This document shows, piece after piece, positions 7,103 through 20,386 of a DNA stretch of 64,000 nucleotides. The first letter of the stretch is position 1. Each line of letters opens with the position of its first letter. The translations under genes were made by a program, and so were the position numbers. Origin of the DNA: Streptomyces sp. AP-93 (GTDB lineage: Bacteria; Actinomycetota; Actinomycetes; Streptomycetales; Streptomycetaceae); assembly GCF_022808175.1 (NCBI RefSeq), contig NZ_JALGBX010000003.1:124001-188000 (forward strand). Direction: 5' to 3'. The notes under the pieces were generated by a model. The model saw only the letters and a list, made by a program, of their open reading frames with translations, was not told the origin of the DNA and searched no databases.

Positions 7103-9712
7103 TCAGAGCCGCGGGTCCACCGGCTCCGACTCCAGCGCGAGGACGGCGAAGACCGCCTCGTGGACCCGCCACAGCGGCTCCCCGGCCGCCAGCCGGTCCA
7201 CGGCCTCCAGGCCGAGCGCGTACTCACGCAGGGCGAGCGAGCGCTTGTGCCCGAGGTGGCGTCCGCGCAGCCGCTCCAGGTGGTCCGGACGCGTGTACTC
7301 GGGACCGTAGATGATCCGCAGGTACTCGCGTCCGCGCACCTTCACCCCCGGCTGCACGAGCCGGCCCTTGCCGTCCTTGGCGTACGCCTGGAGCGGTTTG
7401 ACGACCATGCCCTCGCCGCCGGCGGCCGTCAGCTCCAGCCACCAGTCGGTGCCCGCCCGTACCGAGGCCGCGTCCGCCGTGTCCACCAGGATCCGGCCGG
7501 TGCGGCGCAGCAGTCCGGTCCCGGCGGCCTCGTCGGCGGCGACGAGCCGGTCCAGCCAGAAGAGCTGCTCGTCGTGGGGTACGGCCGCCAGCGAGCGGCC
7601 GGACGCCGCCAGCAGCTGGAACGGGGCGAACCGTACGCCGTCCAGCCCGTCGGTGCTCCAGCAGTAACGCCGGTACGCCTCGGTGAACTTCGCCGCGTCC
7701 GCGGCCCGCCCGCGCTGGCGATCCAGGAGCTCGCCGGTGTCGACGCCCCGGGCCGCGGCCGCCTCAAGGGCGGCGACGGCGTCCGGGAACACGGCGCCGG
7801 AGGCCGCGCCGACGGCGGCGTACTGGTTGCGCAGCAGGCCGGTGGACTTCAGCGACCAGGGCAGCAGTTCGCCGTCGAATAGCAGCCAGTCCCCCGCGCC
7901 GGAGGCGCTGTCGGACTCAGTCAGCTCCTCCCACAGGCCCGCGTCGGTGACCGCCGAGCGGAGCCGGGTGAGGACCTCCTCGGTGACCTCGGGGTCCTTG
8001 AAGAAGGGCCGTCCGGTACGGGTGTACACGGACCCGGTGGGTCCGTCGACCCCGAACCGCTCGCGGGCCGCGTCGGCGTCCTTGCAGAGCAGCACGGTGG
8101 CGCGGGAGCCCATGTGCTTCTCCTCGCAGACGACCTGCGCGATGCCGTCCTTGCGGTACTGCGCGAAGGCCTCGGCGGGGTGCTCCAGGTAGCCGTCCTC
8201 CGAGGAGGTGGCCGTCGGGGCCATGGTGGGCGGGAGGTACGGCACCAGGCGCGGGTCCACGGCGAAGCGGCTCATCACCTCCAGGGCGGCGGCGGCGTTC
8301 TCCTCGCGGACGTTGACGTTGCCCAGGTGCCGGGTCTCCACGATCCGGCGGCCGTGCACGTCGGCGAGGTCGAGCGGGCGGCCATCGTGACCGCCCGGCA
8401 CCTCGGTGACGAGCGGCTTGACCGGCTCGTACCAGACCTTCTCGGCCGGTACGTCGACCAGTTCGCGCTCGGGCCAGCGCAGGGCGGTCATCCTCCCGCC
8501 GAAGACGGCTCCGGTGTCGAGGCAGATGGTGTTGTTGATCCAGGTGGTGTCCGGGACCGGCGTGTGGCCGTAGACCACGACGGCCTTGCCCCGGTAGTCC
8601 TCGGCCCACGGGTAGCGCACGGGCAGCCCGAACTCGTCGGTCTCGCCGGTGGTCTCCCCGTACAGGGCGTGCGAGCGCACCCGGCCGGAGGTGCGGCCGT
8701 GGTACTTCTCGGGCAGCCCGGCGTGAGCGACCACGAGCTTGCCGCCGTCCAGGACATAGTGGCTGACCAGGCCCTGGATGAAGGCGCGGACCTCCTGGAC
8801 GAACTCCGCCGGCTCCCCTTCGAGCTGCGCGATGGTCTCGGCGAGGCCGTGGGTCTGCTGGACCTTGGATCCCTTGAGGTAACGGCCGAGCTTGTTCTCG
8901 TGGTTCCCGGGGACGCAGAGGGCGTTGCCGGAACCGACCATGCCCATCACCCGGCGCAGGACGCCCGGGCTGTCCGGGCCTCGGTCGACGAGGTCGCCGA
9001 CGAACACGGCGGTACGGCCCTCGGGGTGGGCCCCGTCCTCGTAGCCGAGCTTTCCGAGCAGGGTCTCCAGCTCGGAGGCGCAGCCGTGGATGTCGCCGAT
9101 GATGTCGAAGGGGCCGGTGAGGTGGGTGAGGTCGTTGAAGCGCTTCTCCAGGACCACCTCGGCCGACTCGACCTCCTCGGGCGTGCGCAGCACGTGCACC
9201 TTGCGGAAGCCCTCGCGCTCCAGGCCGCGCAGCGAGCGCCGCAGGTCGCGGCGGTGGCGCTGGATGACGGCGCGCGGCAGCTTGGCCCGCTCCGGGCGGG
9301 CCGCGTTGCGCTCCGCGCAGACCTCTTCGGGCAGGTCGAGGACGATCGCGATGGGCAGGACGTCGTACTCCCGGGCGAGCTGGACCAGCTGGCGGCGGGA
9401 CTCGGCCTGGACGCTGGTGGCGTCGACCACGGTGAGGCGGCCGGCGGCGAGCCGCTTGCCGGCGATGTAGTGCAGGACCTCGAAGGCGTCCTTGCTCGCG
9501 CTCTGGTCGTTCTCGTCGTCGGCGACCAGGCCCCGGCAGTAGTCGGAGGAGATGACCTCGGTGGGCTTGAAGTGCGTGCTGGCGAAGGTGGACTTGCCCG
9601 AGCCGGTGGCCCCGATCAGGACGACGAGGGACAGGTCGGTGACGGGAAGTACGCGCTTGCGGTCGGTGGTGGTACCGCCGGCGACGGTGGTGTCGGTGGT
9701 GTCGGTGGTCAT
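7103..9712 (-). CDS. pnkp: Polynucleotide kinase-phosphatase-ligase (bacterial Pnkp)
   Basis: An 869-residue three-domain RNA end-healing and sealing enzyme. The N-terminal kinase has P-loop GATGSGKS at residues 34-41. The central metallophosphatase carries GDIHGC (206-211), GDLVDRG (239-245) and GNHE (269-272). The C-terminal adenylyltransferase has the candidate nucleotidyl lysine in KHMGSR (Lys532). The family repairs RNAs cut by ribotoxins: it phosphorylates 5'-OH ends, removes 2',3'-phosphates and, together with Hen1, ligates them. It overlaps hen1 by 4 bp (ATGA). The first 17 residues are a Thr/Asp-rich tail encoded by short repeats. It is the last gene of a long leftward gene train. 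Confidence 0.95.
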   Translation of the reverse strand: MTTDTTDTTVAGGTTTDRKRVLPVTDLSLVVLIGATGSGKSTFASTHFKPTEVISSDYCRGLVADDENDQSASKDAFEVLHYIAGKRLAAGRLTVVDATSVQAESRRQLVQLAREYDVLPIAIVLDLPEEVCAERNAARPERAKLPRAVIQRHRRDLRRSLRGLEREGFRKVHVLRTPEEVESAEVVLEKRFNDLTHLTGPFDIIGDIHGCASELETLLGKLGYEDGAHPEGRTAVFVGDLVDRGPDSPGVLRRVMGMVGSGNALCVPGNHENKLGRYLKGSKVQQTHGLAETIAQLEGEPAEFVQEVRAFIQGLVSHYVLDGGKLVVAHAGLPEKYHGRTSGRVRSHALYGETTGETDEFGLPVRYPWAEDYRGKAVVVYGHTPVPDTTWINNTICLDTGAVFGGRMTALRWPERELVDVPAEKVWYEPVKPLVTEVPGGHDGRPLDLADVHGRRIVETRHLGNVNVREENAAAALEVMSRFAVDPRLVPYLPPTMAPTATSSEDGYLEHPAEAFAQYRKDGIAQVVCEEKHMGSRATVLLCKDADAARERFGVDGPTGSVYTRTGRPFFKDPEVTEEVLTRLRSAVTDAGLWEELTESDSASGAGDWLLFDGELLPWSLKSTGLLRNQYAAVGAASGAVFPDAVAALEAAAARGVDTGELLDRQRGRAADAAKFTEAYRRYCWSTDGLDGVRFAPFQLLAASGRSLAAVPHDEQLFWLDRLVAADEAAGTGLLRRTGRILVDTADAASVRAGTDWWLELTAAGGEGMVVKPLQAYAKDGKGRLVQPGVKVRGREYLRIIYGPEYTRPDHLERLRGRHLGHKRSLALREYALGLEAVDRLAAGEPLWRVHEAVFAVLALESEPVDPRL

Positions 9713-11229
9713 GCTGCCTCGCCCTCCTTCGGGGTGTCGGTGCCGGTGGTGTCAGCGGTGCCGGTGTTGCCAGTGGTGTCTGTGTTGCCGGTGTTCAGGG
9801 TGAAGACGGCCATCTGGGTCGGCGGCCCCACCTCGGGGTCGTCGTCCCCGACGGGGACGTACTCGACGCGGTAGCCGTGCCGGGAGGCGACGCCTGCGGC
9901 CCAGGCCCGGAACTCCTCGCGGGTCCACTCGAAGCGGTGGTCGCCGTGCCGGACGTGCCCGGCGGGCAGGGTCTCCCAGCGGACGTTGTACTCGACGTTC
10001 GGAGTGGTCACCAGGACCGTGCGGGGGCGGGCCGAGCCGAACACCGCGTACTCCAGGGCGGGCAGCCGCTCGAGGTCCAGGTGCTCGATGACCTCGCTGA
10101 GCACGGCCGCGTCGTAGCCCACGAGCCGCTTGTCGGTGTACGCGAGCGAGCCCTGCGTCAGGCGGACGCGGGAGCTCTGCCGCTCCCCCATCCGCTCCAG
10201 CCGCAGCCGCTTCGCGGCGATGTTCAGTGCCCGGACGGACACGTCCACGCCGACGATCTCGGTGTACGCCGGATCCTTGAGCAGCGCCTGCACCAACTGG
10301 CCCTGGCCGCAGCCCAGGTCGAGGACGCGGGCCGCACCGGCCGCTCCCAGCGCGGCGAGGATCGCCTCGCGTCGCAGCACCGCGAGCGGTACGGGCTTCT
10401 CCTCGGTATCGCTGCCCTCGTCGACCGCGTTGTCGAACTCCTCCACCTCGCTGCCGTCGGCCTCGGCGAGGCGGACCAGCTCCAGCCTCTCCAGGGCGTC
10501 CTGGGTGAGCCGCTTGTGGCGGGCCAGGTAGCGGGAGGTGATCAGCCCGCTCTCCGGGTGCTCGGCGAGCCAGCCGTCTCCGGCGCGCAGCAGCTTGTCC
10601 ACCTCGTCGGGGGCGATCCAGTAGTGCTTGGAGTCGTCGAGGACGGGCAGCAGGACGTACAGGCCGCGCAGCGCGTCGGAAAGCCGCAGCTCGCCCTCCA
10701 GGACGAGGCGTACGTACCGGGAGTCGCCCCACTCCGGGAAGGTCTCGTCGAGCGCGACCGGGGTGGCCGTGACCGCCTCCCAGCCGAGCGGGCCGAACAG
10801 CCGGCGCACGAGCTCGGCGCCGCCCCGGGCGGGCAGCACCGGGATCTCGATCCGCAGCGGGCGCACCTCGTCCGGCAGCTCGGGGCGGGCCGCGCACTGT
10901 CCCTTCAGCGCACTGCGGAACACACCGCTCAGCGCGACGGCGAGCAGCGAGGAGGCGGCGTAGGGGCGGTCGTTGACGTACTGCGCGAGCGCGGCGTCCG
11001 GCGTGCCCCCCTGCCCCTTGCCCTGACCGCGCCGCACGAGCGCGACGGGATCCACCTCCAGCAGCAGGCCCGCCGTGCACCGTTCGTCCGTGGCCTCGGG
11101 GTAGAAGACGTGGGCGGTGCCGTGGGACGTGGAGAACGCCTGGGTCTTGCCGGGATGCTTGTGCAGCAGGAAGCCCAGGTCGGTGGCGGGTCGTTCAGCC
11201 GTGCCGGTCGTGGAGATCGTCAGGAACAT
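9709..11229 (-). CDS. hen1: 3'-terminal RNA ribose 2'-O-methyltransferase Hen1
   Basis: A 506-residue partner of Pnkp. The N-terminal 240 or so residues form the Hen1 ligase-activating domain, beginning with TDLGFLLHKHPGKTQAF. The C-terminal half is a SAM methyltransferase with motif I VLDLGCGQGQLV near 298-309 and the metal-binding SEVIEHLDLE segment. It methylates the 2'-OH at the repair junction so that sealed RNA resists recutting. ATG 11229 fits the family start. A Thr/Asn/Gly/Asp-rich tail follows the methyltransferase domain. It starts 57 bp after gene D of the upstream HerA-like/zeta module, with no hairpin between, so co-transcription with that module is plausible. Confidence 0.95.
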   Translation of the reverse strand: MFLTISTTGTAERPATDLGFLLHKHPGKTQAFSTSHGTAHVFYPEATDERCTAGLLLEVDPVALVRRGQGKGQGGTPDAALAQYVNDRPYAASSLLAVALSGVFRSALKGQCAARPELPDEVRPLRIEIPVLPARGGAELVRRLFGPLGWEAVTATPVALDETFPEWGDSRYVRLVLEGELRLSDALRGLYVLLPVLDDSKHYWIAPDEVDKLLRAGDGWLAEHPESGLITSRYLARHKRLTQDALERLELVRLAEADGSEVEEFDNAVDEGSDTEEKPVPLAVLRREAILAALGAAGAARVLDLGCGQGQLVQALLKDPAYTEIVGVDVSVRALNIAAKRLRLERMGERQSSRVRLTQGSLAYTDKRLVGYDAAVLSEVIEHLDLERLPALEYAVFGSARPRTVLVTTPNVEYNVRWETLPAGHVRHGDHRFEWTREEFRAWAAGVASRHGYRVEYVPVGDDDPEVGPPTQMAVFTLNTGNTDTTGNTGTADTTGTDTPKEGEAA

Positions 11230-11286
11230 GCGAGCGATTGTTGCTGGTCAGCGCCCCCGCCCGCCTCTGGTTTTCGGATGGCCGCG

Positions 11287-13085
11287 TCACCGGGGCAACG
11301 GCGACACCCGTGGCATGACGGATATCCCCGGGTTGCAGTCGCCGAAGACCACGCGCCGGCCGCCGGACGCGGTGTCCACCAGGACGAGGCCGGTCGGAGG
11401 CAGGGCTTGCAGCTGCGTCGGTTCGACCGTGAACTCGTAGAGGCGCGAGGTGGTCTCGCCGGTCGTGACCGACGTGGCGATCGAGCTGTTCACGCTCTCC
11501 TGCCAACTGCGGGAGAGCGAGGTCCCGTACGAGGTCGAGGAACTCATCCCCGGTCCGGAGCCCGAGGTGTGGGACTCGCCCAGCTGTTCGCCGTAGCTTC
11601 CTGCGCGGCCCGTCGTCAGGGTCTCGCCGACCTGCCTGGTCAGCTGGTTGACCACGAAGGTGTGCTCCCGGCCGATGAACTCCGCGGCCGCCTTCGCCTC
11701 CTCCCCGTTGCCCATGCGCATGAACACGGTCGCGCTGTCCGAGCCGCCGGCGAGCTGCAGCGTGCCCTCCCTCAGGTGCTCCAGGAGCAGCACGAGGCGG
11801 ACGCCGGCCGTACGGGCATGGCGCGCCAGCGCCTCCAGCGCGTCGCGCCCCAGGTGATCCGCCCCCGCGACGACCAGAGTGCCCGTCCCGGACGCGAAGG
11901 CCCGGGTGCGCAGCGCATGGAGCACCCGGAAGAACACGATCCGGTCGGCCAGGTCCTTGCGCTGGGGGCCGAGGCCGTCGGTGGCGAGGACGGTGAGCTG
12001 CCCCGGGCGCCACCACTGGGCTGCCGGCCGGTCCGCGACGTCGCCCGGCGGGTCTTCGGCGAGGGCGGCGAGCTGCTCCTGCACGTAGTGCAGCTCGTTC
12101 TGGCGGCGTTCGCCCCGGCCGACCGAGTCGACGGCCTCGGTGAGCAGGGCCACCTCGTGGGGCGCCAGCGGACCGGATCCGTCGGGACCCGGTTCGTACA
12201 GGCGCAGCAGTACGGACAGACCTGCGGCGAGACGGCCGTAGGTGAGCGGGGCGTCGAGGTGGCGGGCGACGGTGCGGATCACCGCGGTGTCCACGCTCTG
12301 CAGGTCGGCATCGGTCCCGGGCGGCCGCATGGTGGCGAACGCCGCGGCGAGGGACTCGGCCAGGTCCCCGGGGCCGAACTCCTCGCCCAGATCGGTACGG
12401 AGCGCGGCGGCCGGGAACGGCACGTGCGCGACGGGAACCGCGCGCCGCGCGGCGAAGCCCGCGAGCTCCAGCGCGACGGCCTGCTCCGTCATGTCGACGA
12501 CGAGGAGCGCCTGCCCGCCCGCGACCACCGCACCGCCGAAAGTGGCCAGCAGGCTGGCCCAGCCGTCACCCGTGCCGCCGACGACGTCGATGCGCGCGGG
12601 CTTCGAGGCGAGCGCGAGCGGGAACCAGGTGTCGGCGGCGGCCCACCGGCGCCGCTCGGCCAGCTCGTGCTCGCGCAGCATCAACTGCCAGGCGGCCAGC
12701 CTCCCCTGGTGCGTCTCCCACAGACGTCGCCGCTCCTCGAGGGCCTGCACACGCGCCTGGTCCCGGCGGCGGCTCGGATTCGTGGCCACCACGATGACGA
12801 CGAACCCGACGGCCACCACCACGGAGAGGAAGCCGACCACGAACAGCCCGCCGACCGCGATGGCGAGCGCCACACCCACGATCCGCCCCGGTCCCATCCG
12901 CCCGGCAACCTCCTGCTCCAGCCGCGCCAGCTCCGGAAAGTACGGCTCGACCCATGTCGGCGGATTCCCCGCCTCAGCATGCGCAACCGGGGCGGGTGGC
13001 ACGACGAACTCCCACCCCCACCGCTCCGGCCCCTGGAACACCCCGTCGGCCCAGTCGTCTCCCGACGACGGCGCCTCGTCGCGGA

Positions 13086-13089
<4 letters not shown>
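11287..13089 (-). CDS. VirD4/HerA-like membrane protein with degenerate P-loop (paralog D)
   Basis: A 600-residue protein paralogous to the one at 18307-20262. The order is a conserved WGWEFVVPP patch (about residues 23-31), two closely spaced membrane segments (about 75-115), a charged coiled-coil-like stretch, then an ATPase-like domain. In that domain the Walker A position reads [13 protein letters not shown] (about 169-181), with Trp where Lys is expected, followed by a Walker B-like QALLVVDMT. Near 400-450, [17 protein letters not shown] and [11 protein letters not shown] resemble the TraM-recognition/HerA core. The Ser/Thr-rich C-terminus ([10 protein letters not shown], then [14 protein letters not shown]) is shared with the paralog. 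GTG 13089 overlaps the stop of the zeta gene by 4 bp. The function is unknown; a structural, non-hydrolysing ATPase-like subunit is my inference. Confidence 0.8.
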
Positions 13090-15295
<2,206 letters not shown>

Positions 15296-15299
<4 letters not shown>

Positions 15300-18200
15300 G
15301 CGCGGGTCCCCTTCCCCCGGGCGCATTCCTGTGCCACTCGTGGCAGCGTCGCTTCCACTACCGCGCTCAGCAGTGGTCCCACCGCACAGGCCAGCAGGAA
15401 GGCCCGCTTGATGTGCTCCTCCGTCGTGCCGCCCGTCACCGCCGCCACCGCGTCGCGCAGGCCGCTGCGTTCCACGTCGCCGATCCGGCCGTGTGCCTTC
15501 TCCACCCCGTAACCCGGCCTGGCCCGGACCTGGAGTCGGTGTTCCTCTCCCGAGGTGCCGGTGAGGGCCAGGCCTCGGGATGCCCACTGGGCTGTTCGCT
15601 CCGGGTAGCTGTGCGGGCCCTCCGGGTTGGCCTTCCGAGCGTAATGGATCACGTCCAGGACGTCCTTGAAGCGGTAGTTGGCGTATGTGTAGCGGCGCCG
15701 GTCACCCGTGGGGGGCGGCGTGCCGCGCAGGGCCGCCGAGAGCGTGGCGTAGAGGCGCTCCGCGAAGTCCCCCGGGTCGATCTCGTCGCGCATCAGGGAC
15801 TCGCGCGCGGAGACGGCCCGTTCCACCGCGTACACGAGGGTGCATTGCAGGTCGCGTTCGGGCAGTGCCCGCAGCGAGGCGCGGACCGCGTCCGCCGGGC
15901 CCGGGGGGCCCTTCCCCATCGCCTGGGCCGCTGCCACGACATCCACCCAGATCAGGTGCAGCGGCTCCACCGAACGGTGGTGGGAGTCGTTCATGGTGCG
16001 CAGGGTGCACGGCTCACTGAGGCAGGAGGCTCCGCAGAGCGGGCTGCGGCTGCCCAGCAGCGGCGGCTCGGTCGACGCCTGCTTCGCGCTCTCGTCGTGC
16101 TCGCCGTGCGGGATCGCCGTCAGGACGGGCCGGTCCATCCCGTCGGAGGCCACGGCGGCGCGGCCCGGAGGCAGGGCGACGACGTTCTCGCTCTGCTCCT
16201 GCTGGAGGTTCATCGTGGCGCCGACCGCCCGGCGGTCGCCCTCCGCCGGGAGCCTGTGCATGATCTTCAGCGCACTGTTCTTGATCACGTCGGGCAGGAT
16301 CTTGCTGGGGATCTGCTCGACGATGACGACGCCTTCGCCGTACGCCCGGATCTCGGCGAGGAGTGAGGCGAACAGTTCGACGGCGGCCGCCGCAGGGCCG
16401 TCGGCCACGTTCTTCAGCAGCCGGTGTGCCTCCTCCACGACGAGGACGTGGCGCAGCGGCACCCCTCCCGCACCGTGGTGGACCCGCAGGTGCTCGACGA
16501 TGCGGATGAGCACGGCGCCGATGAGGAAGGCCTTGTCCTGGTCGTTCGTGATCGATTCCAGTTCGAGGACCACGTTTCCCGCCAGCAGACGAGCGATGTC
16601 CAGGGGATGGCCGCCTTCGAAGAACCGGCCCGGTGTTCCCTCCCGCAGGGAGCCCATGCGGACGTCGACGAAGCCCCGTACGTCCGCGGTGATCTCCTTG
16701 CCGTATCCGATCATCTCGACGACCTGCCGGGCGGTCTCCTGGAGGTCGCCGAGGTTCGGGTAGACCGCCGTGCGGGGCTCGTCCGGTTCGCTCAGCAGGT
16801 ATTTCGGCTTGTGGACCGGGCGCGGTTCGCCCGTGACGAGGTCCCATCCGGCGGCCGTGTAGCACTGGGACGGTGCCCGGGCCAGCACCTGGGGGAAGGG
16901 CTCGTGCCCCTCGAACGCCGCGAGGAAGAGGGCCCGTACGAGGTCCACGTGGCTCTGCAGCGGGAAGCCCGGCTCCGGTTCCAGCGGGTTGAGCGAGGCG
17001 GGTGCGACGTCCACGTCTCCCGGCCGGATCACGGTGACCCCGCGTGCGCTCTGCGGTCCGTTGCCGGAGCCGAGGCGTCCGGCCATGCGCGCGTACTCGG
17101 CCTTGGCCGGCTCGACCGCGAGCCAGGGTATGGGCCGTTCGTGCGTGGACAGGGCGGTGAGCAGGCTGCGTACCGTCTGGGATTTGCCCGAACCGGTGGC
17201 CCCGCAGACGAAGGCGTGCCGGTTGAGGGTGGAACGCGAGACGTGGAGCTGGTCGGCGGCCGAGAGCGACTCGTCGAGGATGTCGCCGATCAGGAAGCCG
17301 TCGGCGGCCGCGGCATCCCCCGTCTCCTCGGATGTGACGTCGAAACGGTTCGGCGCCACCGTACGGATGCCGGGCAGCTCCCGCTGCGGCGGCCGGGCCA
17401 GCGCCGCGACCAGTTCCGCGGGGGCCACGAAGGGCACGGTGCCCGGTGGTCCGGACCCGGTGGCCGGCTGCGGGGTGACGGCGGTCAGCGCCTCGGCGAG
17501 GGGGACGGGGGTGCGGGACGGTACGAGGACGTACGGCAGGTCGTCGAGGTCGCCCGCGCCGCACAGCAGTGCCGCCGAGGCGAGCGCCGACTCGGGCCGG
17601 GCTGCGCCGACGAGCACGCGGACGTTCCACACTCCGGTGGCGAGCGCCCGCGTCAGCTCGCGGTAGCGGGCCTCGGCCCGCTCCGCCGCCACCCGGTCGG
17701 CTGCGGAGTTCTCGCGCTGGCGCAGCCGGGGCAACTGGACCGAGAGCGCGGAGCGCTCCTGCTCCAGCCGCTCGTACGGGACGGGCTCGGCCAGCACCAG
17801 CCAGGCGAAGGCGTCCGGCAGGTGGGCCACGGCGTCGTCGAACGAACCGCGTCGTTCCGTCGGCAGGGCGCGCTCGTCGTCGCCCATGCGCAGCGCGTCG
17901 TGGGAGCCGCGGCAGGGCAGCCAGAACGGCATCCGCGCCAGCAGGCCGGCCACTTCGCCCGGCGGGAGGCCGCGGGCCGTGGCCCCGGGCGGGTAGCGCA
18001 CGGGACGTCCGCCGTCGTCCACGGCGGCCTCTTCGCCCGCGGGCGGGAAGTAGGGCGCGCCGCCCACGAGGAAGTGCAGCGGACGGTGCGGGCCCGGGCG
18101 GATCCACGCCGCGGCGAGCCCCGTCGGGCCGCCTTCCCCGCGGTGCGAGAGGACGGCGTGGGCGGCCGTCACGGCGGCGATGAGCTGTGCGGCCGTACGG

Positions 18201-18310
18201 TCCTCCGCGCGGGGTTCCTCGGGCCTGCGCGGCACGGTGAGCAGCCGGTGGAACTGGTACTCGGCGAGTGCGGTGGGTAGGGCCGAGGAGAGCCCGCCCC
18301 CCGTGCTCAC
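15296..18310 (-). CDS. HerA/VirB4-like ATPase (DUF87-type), large
   Basis: A 1004-residue protein and the only member of the module with an intact ATPase site. Walker A is [12 protein letters not shown] near residues 366-377, followed by the [12 protein letters not shown] segment typical of HerA/VirB4-type DNA or protein pumps. Walker B is [11 protein letters not shown] near 620-630, with a [11 protein letters not shown] sensor-like segment after it. The first 350 residues are unrecognised and rich in Arg/Glu. The last 200 (from about 790) form a separate domain preceded by a Cys cluster ([10 protein letters not shown]) and are unrecognised. GTG 18310 overlaps the stop of gene A by 4 bp. Such ATPases form hexameric motors; here it is probably the engine for the two degenerate partners A and D. 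Confidence 0.85.
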
Positions 18311-20262
18311 GTCAGGCTCGCGCGAGGTCGTGTCGAGAGCCGGGGCAGGAAGTTGATCCCGGGACTGCAGTCTCCGAACACCACGCGGCGGCCGCCGGGT
18401 CCGGCTTCGACGAGCACCAGTCCGGTCACCGGAAGGGCCTGCAGCTGGGTGGGTTCCACCGCGAACTCGTAGACGCGGGTGAGGTTTTCGCCGGTCGTGG
18501 TCGAACGGGCGGTGGAGGTGTTGGTCGAGTCCTGCCAGCTGCGGGAGAGCGAGGTCGAGACGGAGCTGGAACTCCCCCAGTTCGCGCCCCCTGGGCCACC
18601 GCCCCGGTTGAAGCTGTCCGAATCCGAGAAGCCCCGCTGGAAGCTGTAGCTGCTGCCGCGGCCCTCGGTGAGGGTTTCCCCGACCTGCCGGGTCAGCTGG
18701 TTCACGAGGAACTTGTGATCCTGCCCGATGAACTGGGCGGCGGCCTTGGCCTCTTCGCCGTTGCCCATCCGCATGAACACGGTGGCGCTGTCCGACCCGC
18801 CGGCGACTTCGACGGCGGCCTCCCGCAGGTGTTCCAGGAGGAAGACGAGCCGGACTCCGGCGCTCCGCGCCTCGCGCGCCATGGATTCCAGTGCCTCCCG
18901 GCCCAGGTGGTCCGCGCCGGCGACGACGAGCGTGCCGGTTCCGGGGGCGACGGCGCGCTTGCGCAGGACGTGGAGGAGCCGGAAGAACACGAAGCGGTCC
19001 GTCAGGTCCTTGCGGCGGCGGACGGGGTCTTCGGTCGTGACGACGGTCAGGCCGCCGGGCCGCCACCAGTCGGCGGTGCGGGCGTCGGCGACGGCGGCCG
19101 GCGCCGCTTTGGCGAGCAGTTCCGTCTGGGCCCGTACGTAGCGCAGCTCGTTCTGGACGCGTTCGCCCTGGCCCACCAGGTCGATGGCCCGGGTGATCGA
19201 CTCGACCTCGGAGGGACTGAGCGCCCCGGCCGCCTCCGGGTCGGTGTCGTAGACCCGGAGCAGGACGCGCAGACCGGAGGCCAGGCGGGCGAAGGTGACC
19301 GGCCCTTCGAGCAGGTCGGCGACGGTCTGCACGACGTCCACGTCGATGGTGTGGAGATCGACGTCCGCACCGGGCGGGCGCATGGTGCCCAGCGCTTCCG
19401 CAAGCGCCTCGGCCAGTTCCTCGGGAGTGAACTCCTCGCTCAGGTCGACGTCGAGCAGGGCTCCGGGCATGGGCACGTGGGTGATGGCGACGTCACGCCG
19501 GGCGGCGAGTCCGGCCAGCTCCAGTGCCACCGCCTGCTGGGTGAGGTCGAGGACGACGAACGACTGGCCTGCGCCCAGGAGCGGGCCGCCGACCGTCGCG
19601 AGCAGGCTCGCCCAGCCGTTGCCCGTGCCGCCGAAGACGTCGATCCGGCTGGGCCCGGAGGCGAGGGAGAGCGGGAACCAGGTGTCCAGCTTCTCGTTCT
19701 GGCGCAGGTGGTCCGCACGGTGTGCGGCGATCCGGTTCTGCCAGGCCTGCCGGCGCTCCTCGTAGTCGCGCCGGGCACGGTCGCGGTCGGACTCCAGGCG
19801 CCGCCGGGCGGCGCGCAGCCTGGCGCTCGGTGAAGTGAGGATCAGCAGGGTGACGACGAGGACGACGACGAGCACCGCTGCGGCCACCCCTCCGGCCGCG
19901 AGGGCGACGCCGCCCAGCAGAATGGTGATGCAGCCGGAGCCCTTGGACTTCCCGCCGATCAGGACCCGCTCCTCCGCGGCGCGGACCTCGTCGCCGGAGG
20001 GCTCCTTGTACACGGGCGGGTTCTTGGCGTCCCGGTGCGCGGGGGGTTCGGGCGGCTGTACGAACTCCCAGCCCCAGCGCTCCTTGCCGGTGAAGACGCG
20101 CAACGCCAGCTCCGCTCCGGCATCCGCCTGGCCCTGCTCCGGGCCCTGCTCCTGCTCCTGCCCCTGGCCCGGCCCCTGGCCCTGCTCCTGTCCCTGGCCC
20201 GGCCCCTGGCCCTGTTTCTGGCTCAGGACTTCGCCCCCGGACCCGCTCTCGACAGCACTCAT
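18307..20262 (-). CDS. VirD4/HerA-like membrane protein with degenerate P-loop (paralog A)
   Basis: A 651-residue first gene of the module, closely similar along its whole length to the 600-residue protein D. It starts with a Gly/Gln/Glu/Pro-rich segment (GQGPGQGQEQ repeats, residues 15-50), then WGWEFVQPPEPP, then two membrane segments near 105-150 and a charged helix. The nucleotide-binding-like domain has [13 protein letters not shown] (about 208-220), again with Trp at the Lys position. [17 protein letters not shown] and a Ser-rich LSRSWQDS C-terminus follow. ATG 20262 has a GGGGGG tract 5-10 bp upstream. It likely sits in the membrane and forms a mixed complex with D and ATPase B. No known family name is assigned. 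Confidence 0.8.
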   Translation of the reverse strand: MSAVESGSGGEVLSQKQGQGPGQGQEQGQGPGQGQEQEQGPEQGQADAGAELALRVFTGKERWGWEFVQPPEPPAHRDAKNPPVYKEPSGDEVRAAEERVLIGGKSKGSGCITILLGGVALAAGGVAAAVLVVVLVVTLLILTSPSARLRAARRRLESDRDRARRDYEERRQAWQNRIAAHRADHLRQNEKLDTWFPLSLASGPSRIDVFGGTGNGWASLLATVGGPLLGAGQSFVVLDLTQQAVALELAGLAARRDVAITHVPMPGALLDVDLSEEFTPEELAEALAEALGTMRPPGADVDLHTIDVDVVQTVADLLEGPVTFARLASGLRVLLRVYDTDPEAAGALSPSEVESITRAIDLVGQGERVQNELRYVRAQTELLAKAAPAAVADARTADWWRPGGLTVVTTEDPVRRRKDLTDRFVFFRLLHVLRKRAVAPGTGTLVVAGADHLGREALESMAREARSAGVRLVFLLEHLREAAVEVAGGSDSATVFMRMGNGEEAKAAAQFIGQDHKFLVNQLTRQVGETLTEGRGSSYSFQRGFSDSDSFNRGGGPGGANWGSSSSVSTSLSRSWQDSTNTSTARSTTTGENLTRVYEFAVEPTQLQALPVTGLVLVEAGPGGRRVVFGDCSPGINFLPRLSTRPRASLT

Positions 20263-20386
20263 CAAGCCCCCCGTTCGATGTTGGAGCATCGTGGCCCCTA
20301 CGGGTGACTCCTGTCAGCTGCCATGACACACAGGGAGGCTCATTTCGACTAGAAGTCGCCTACAAATGACCGGAGTTGACGCCTCG

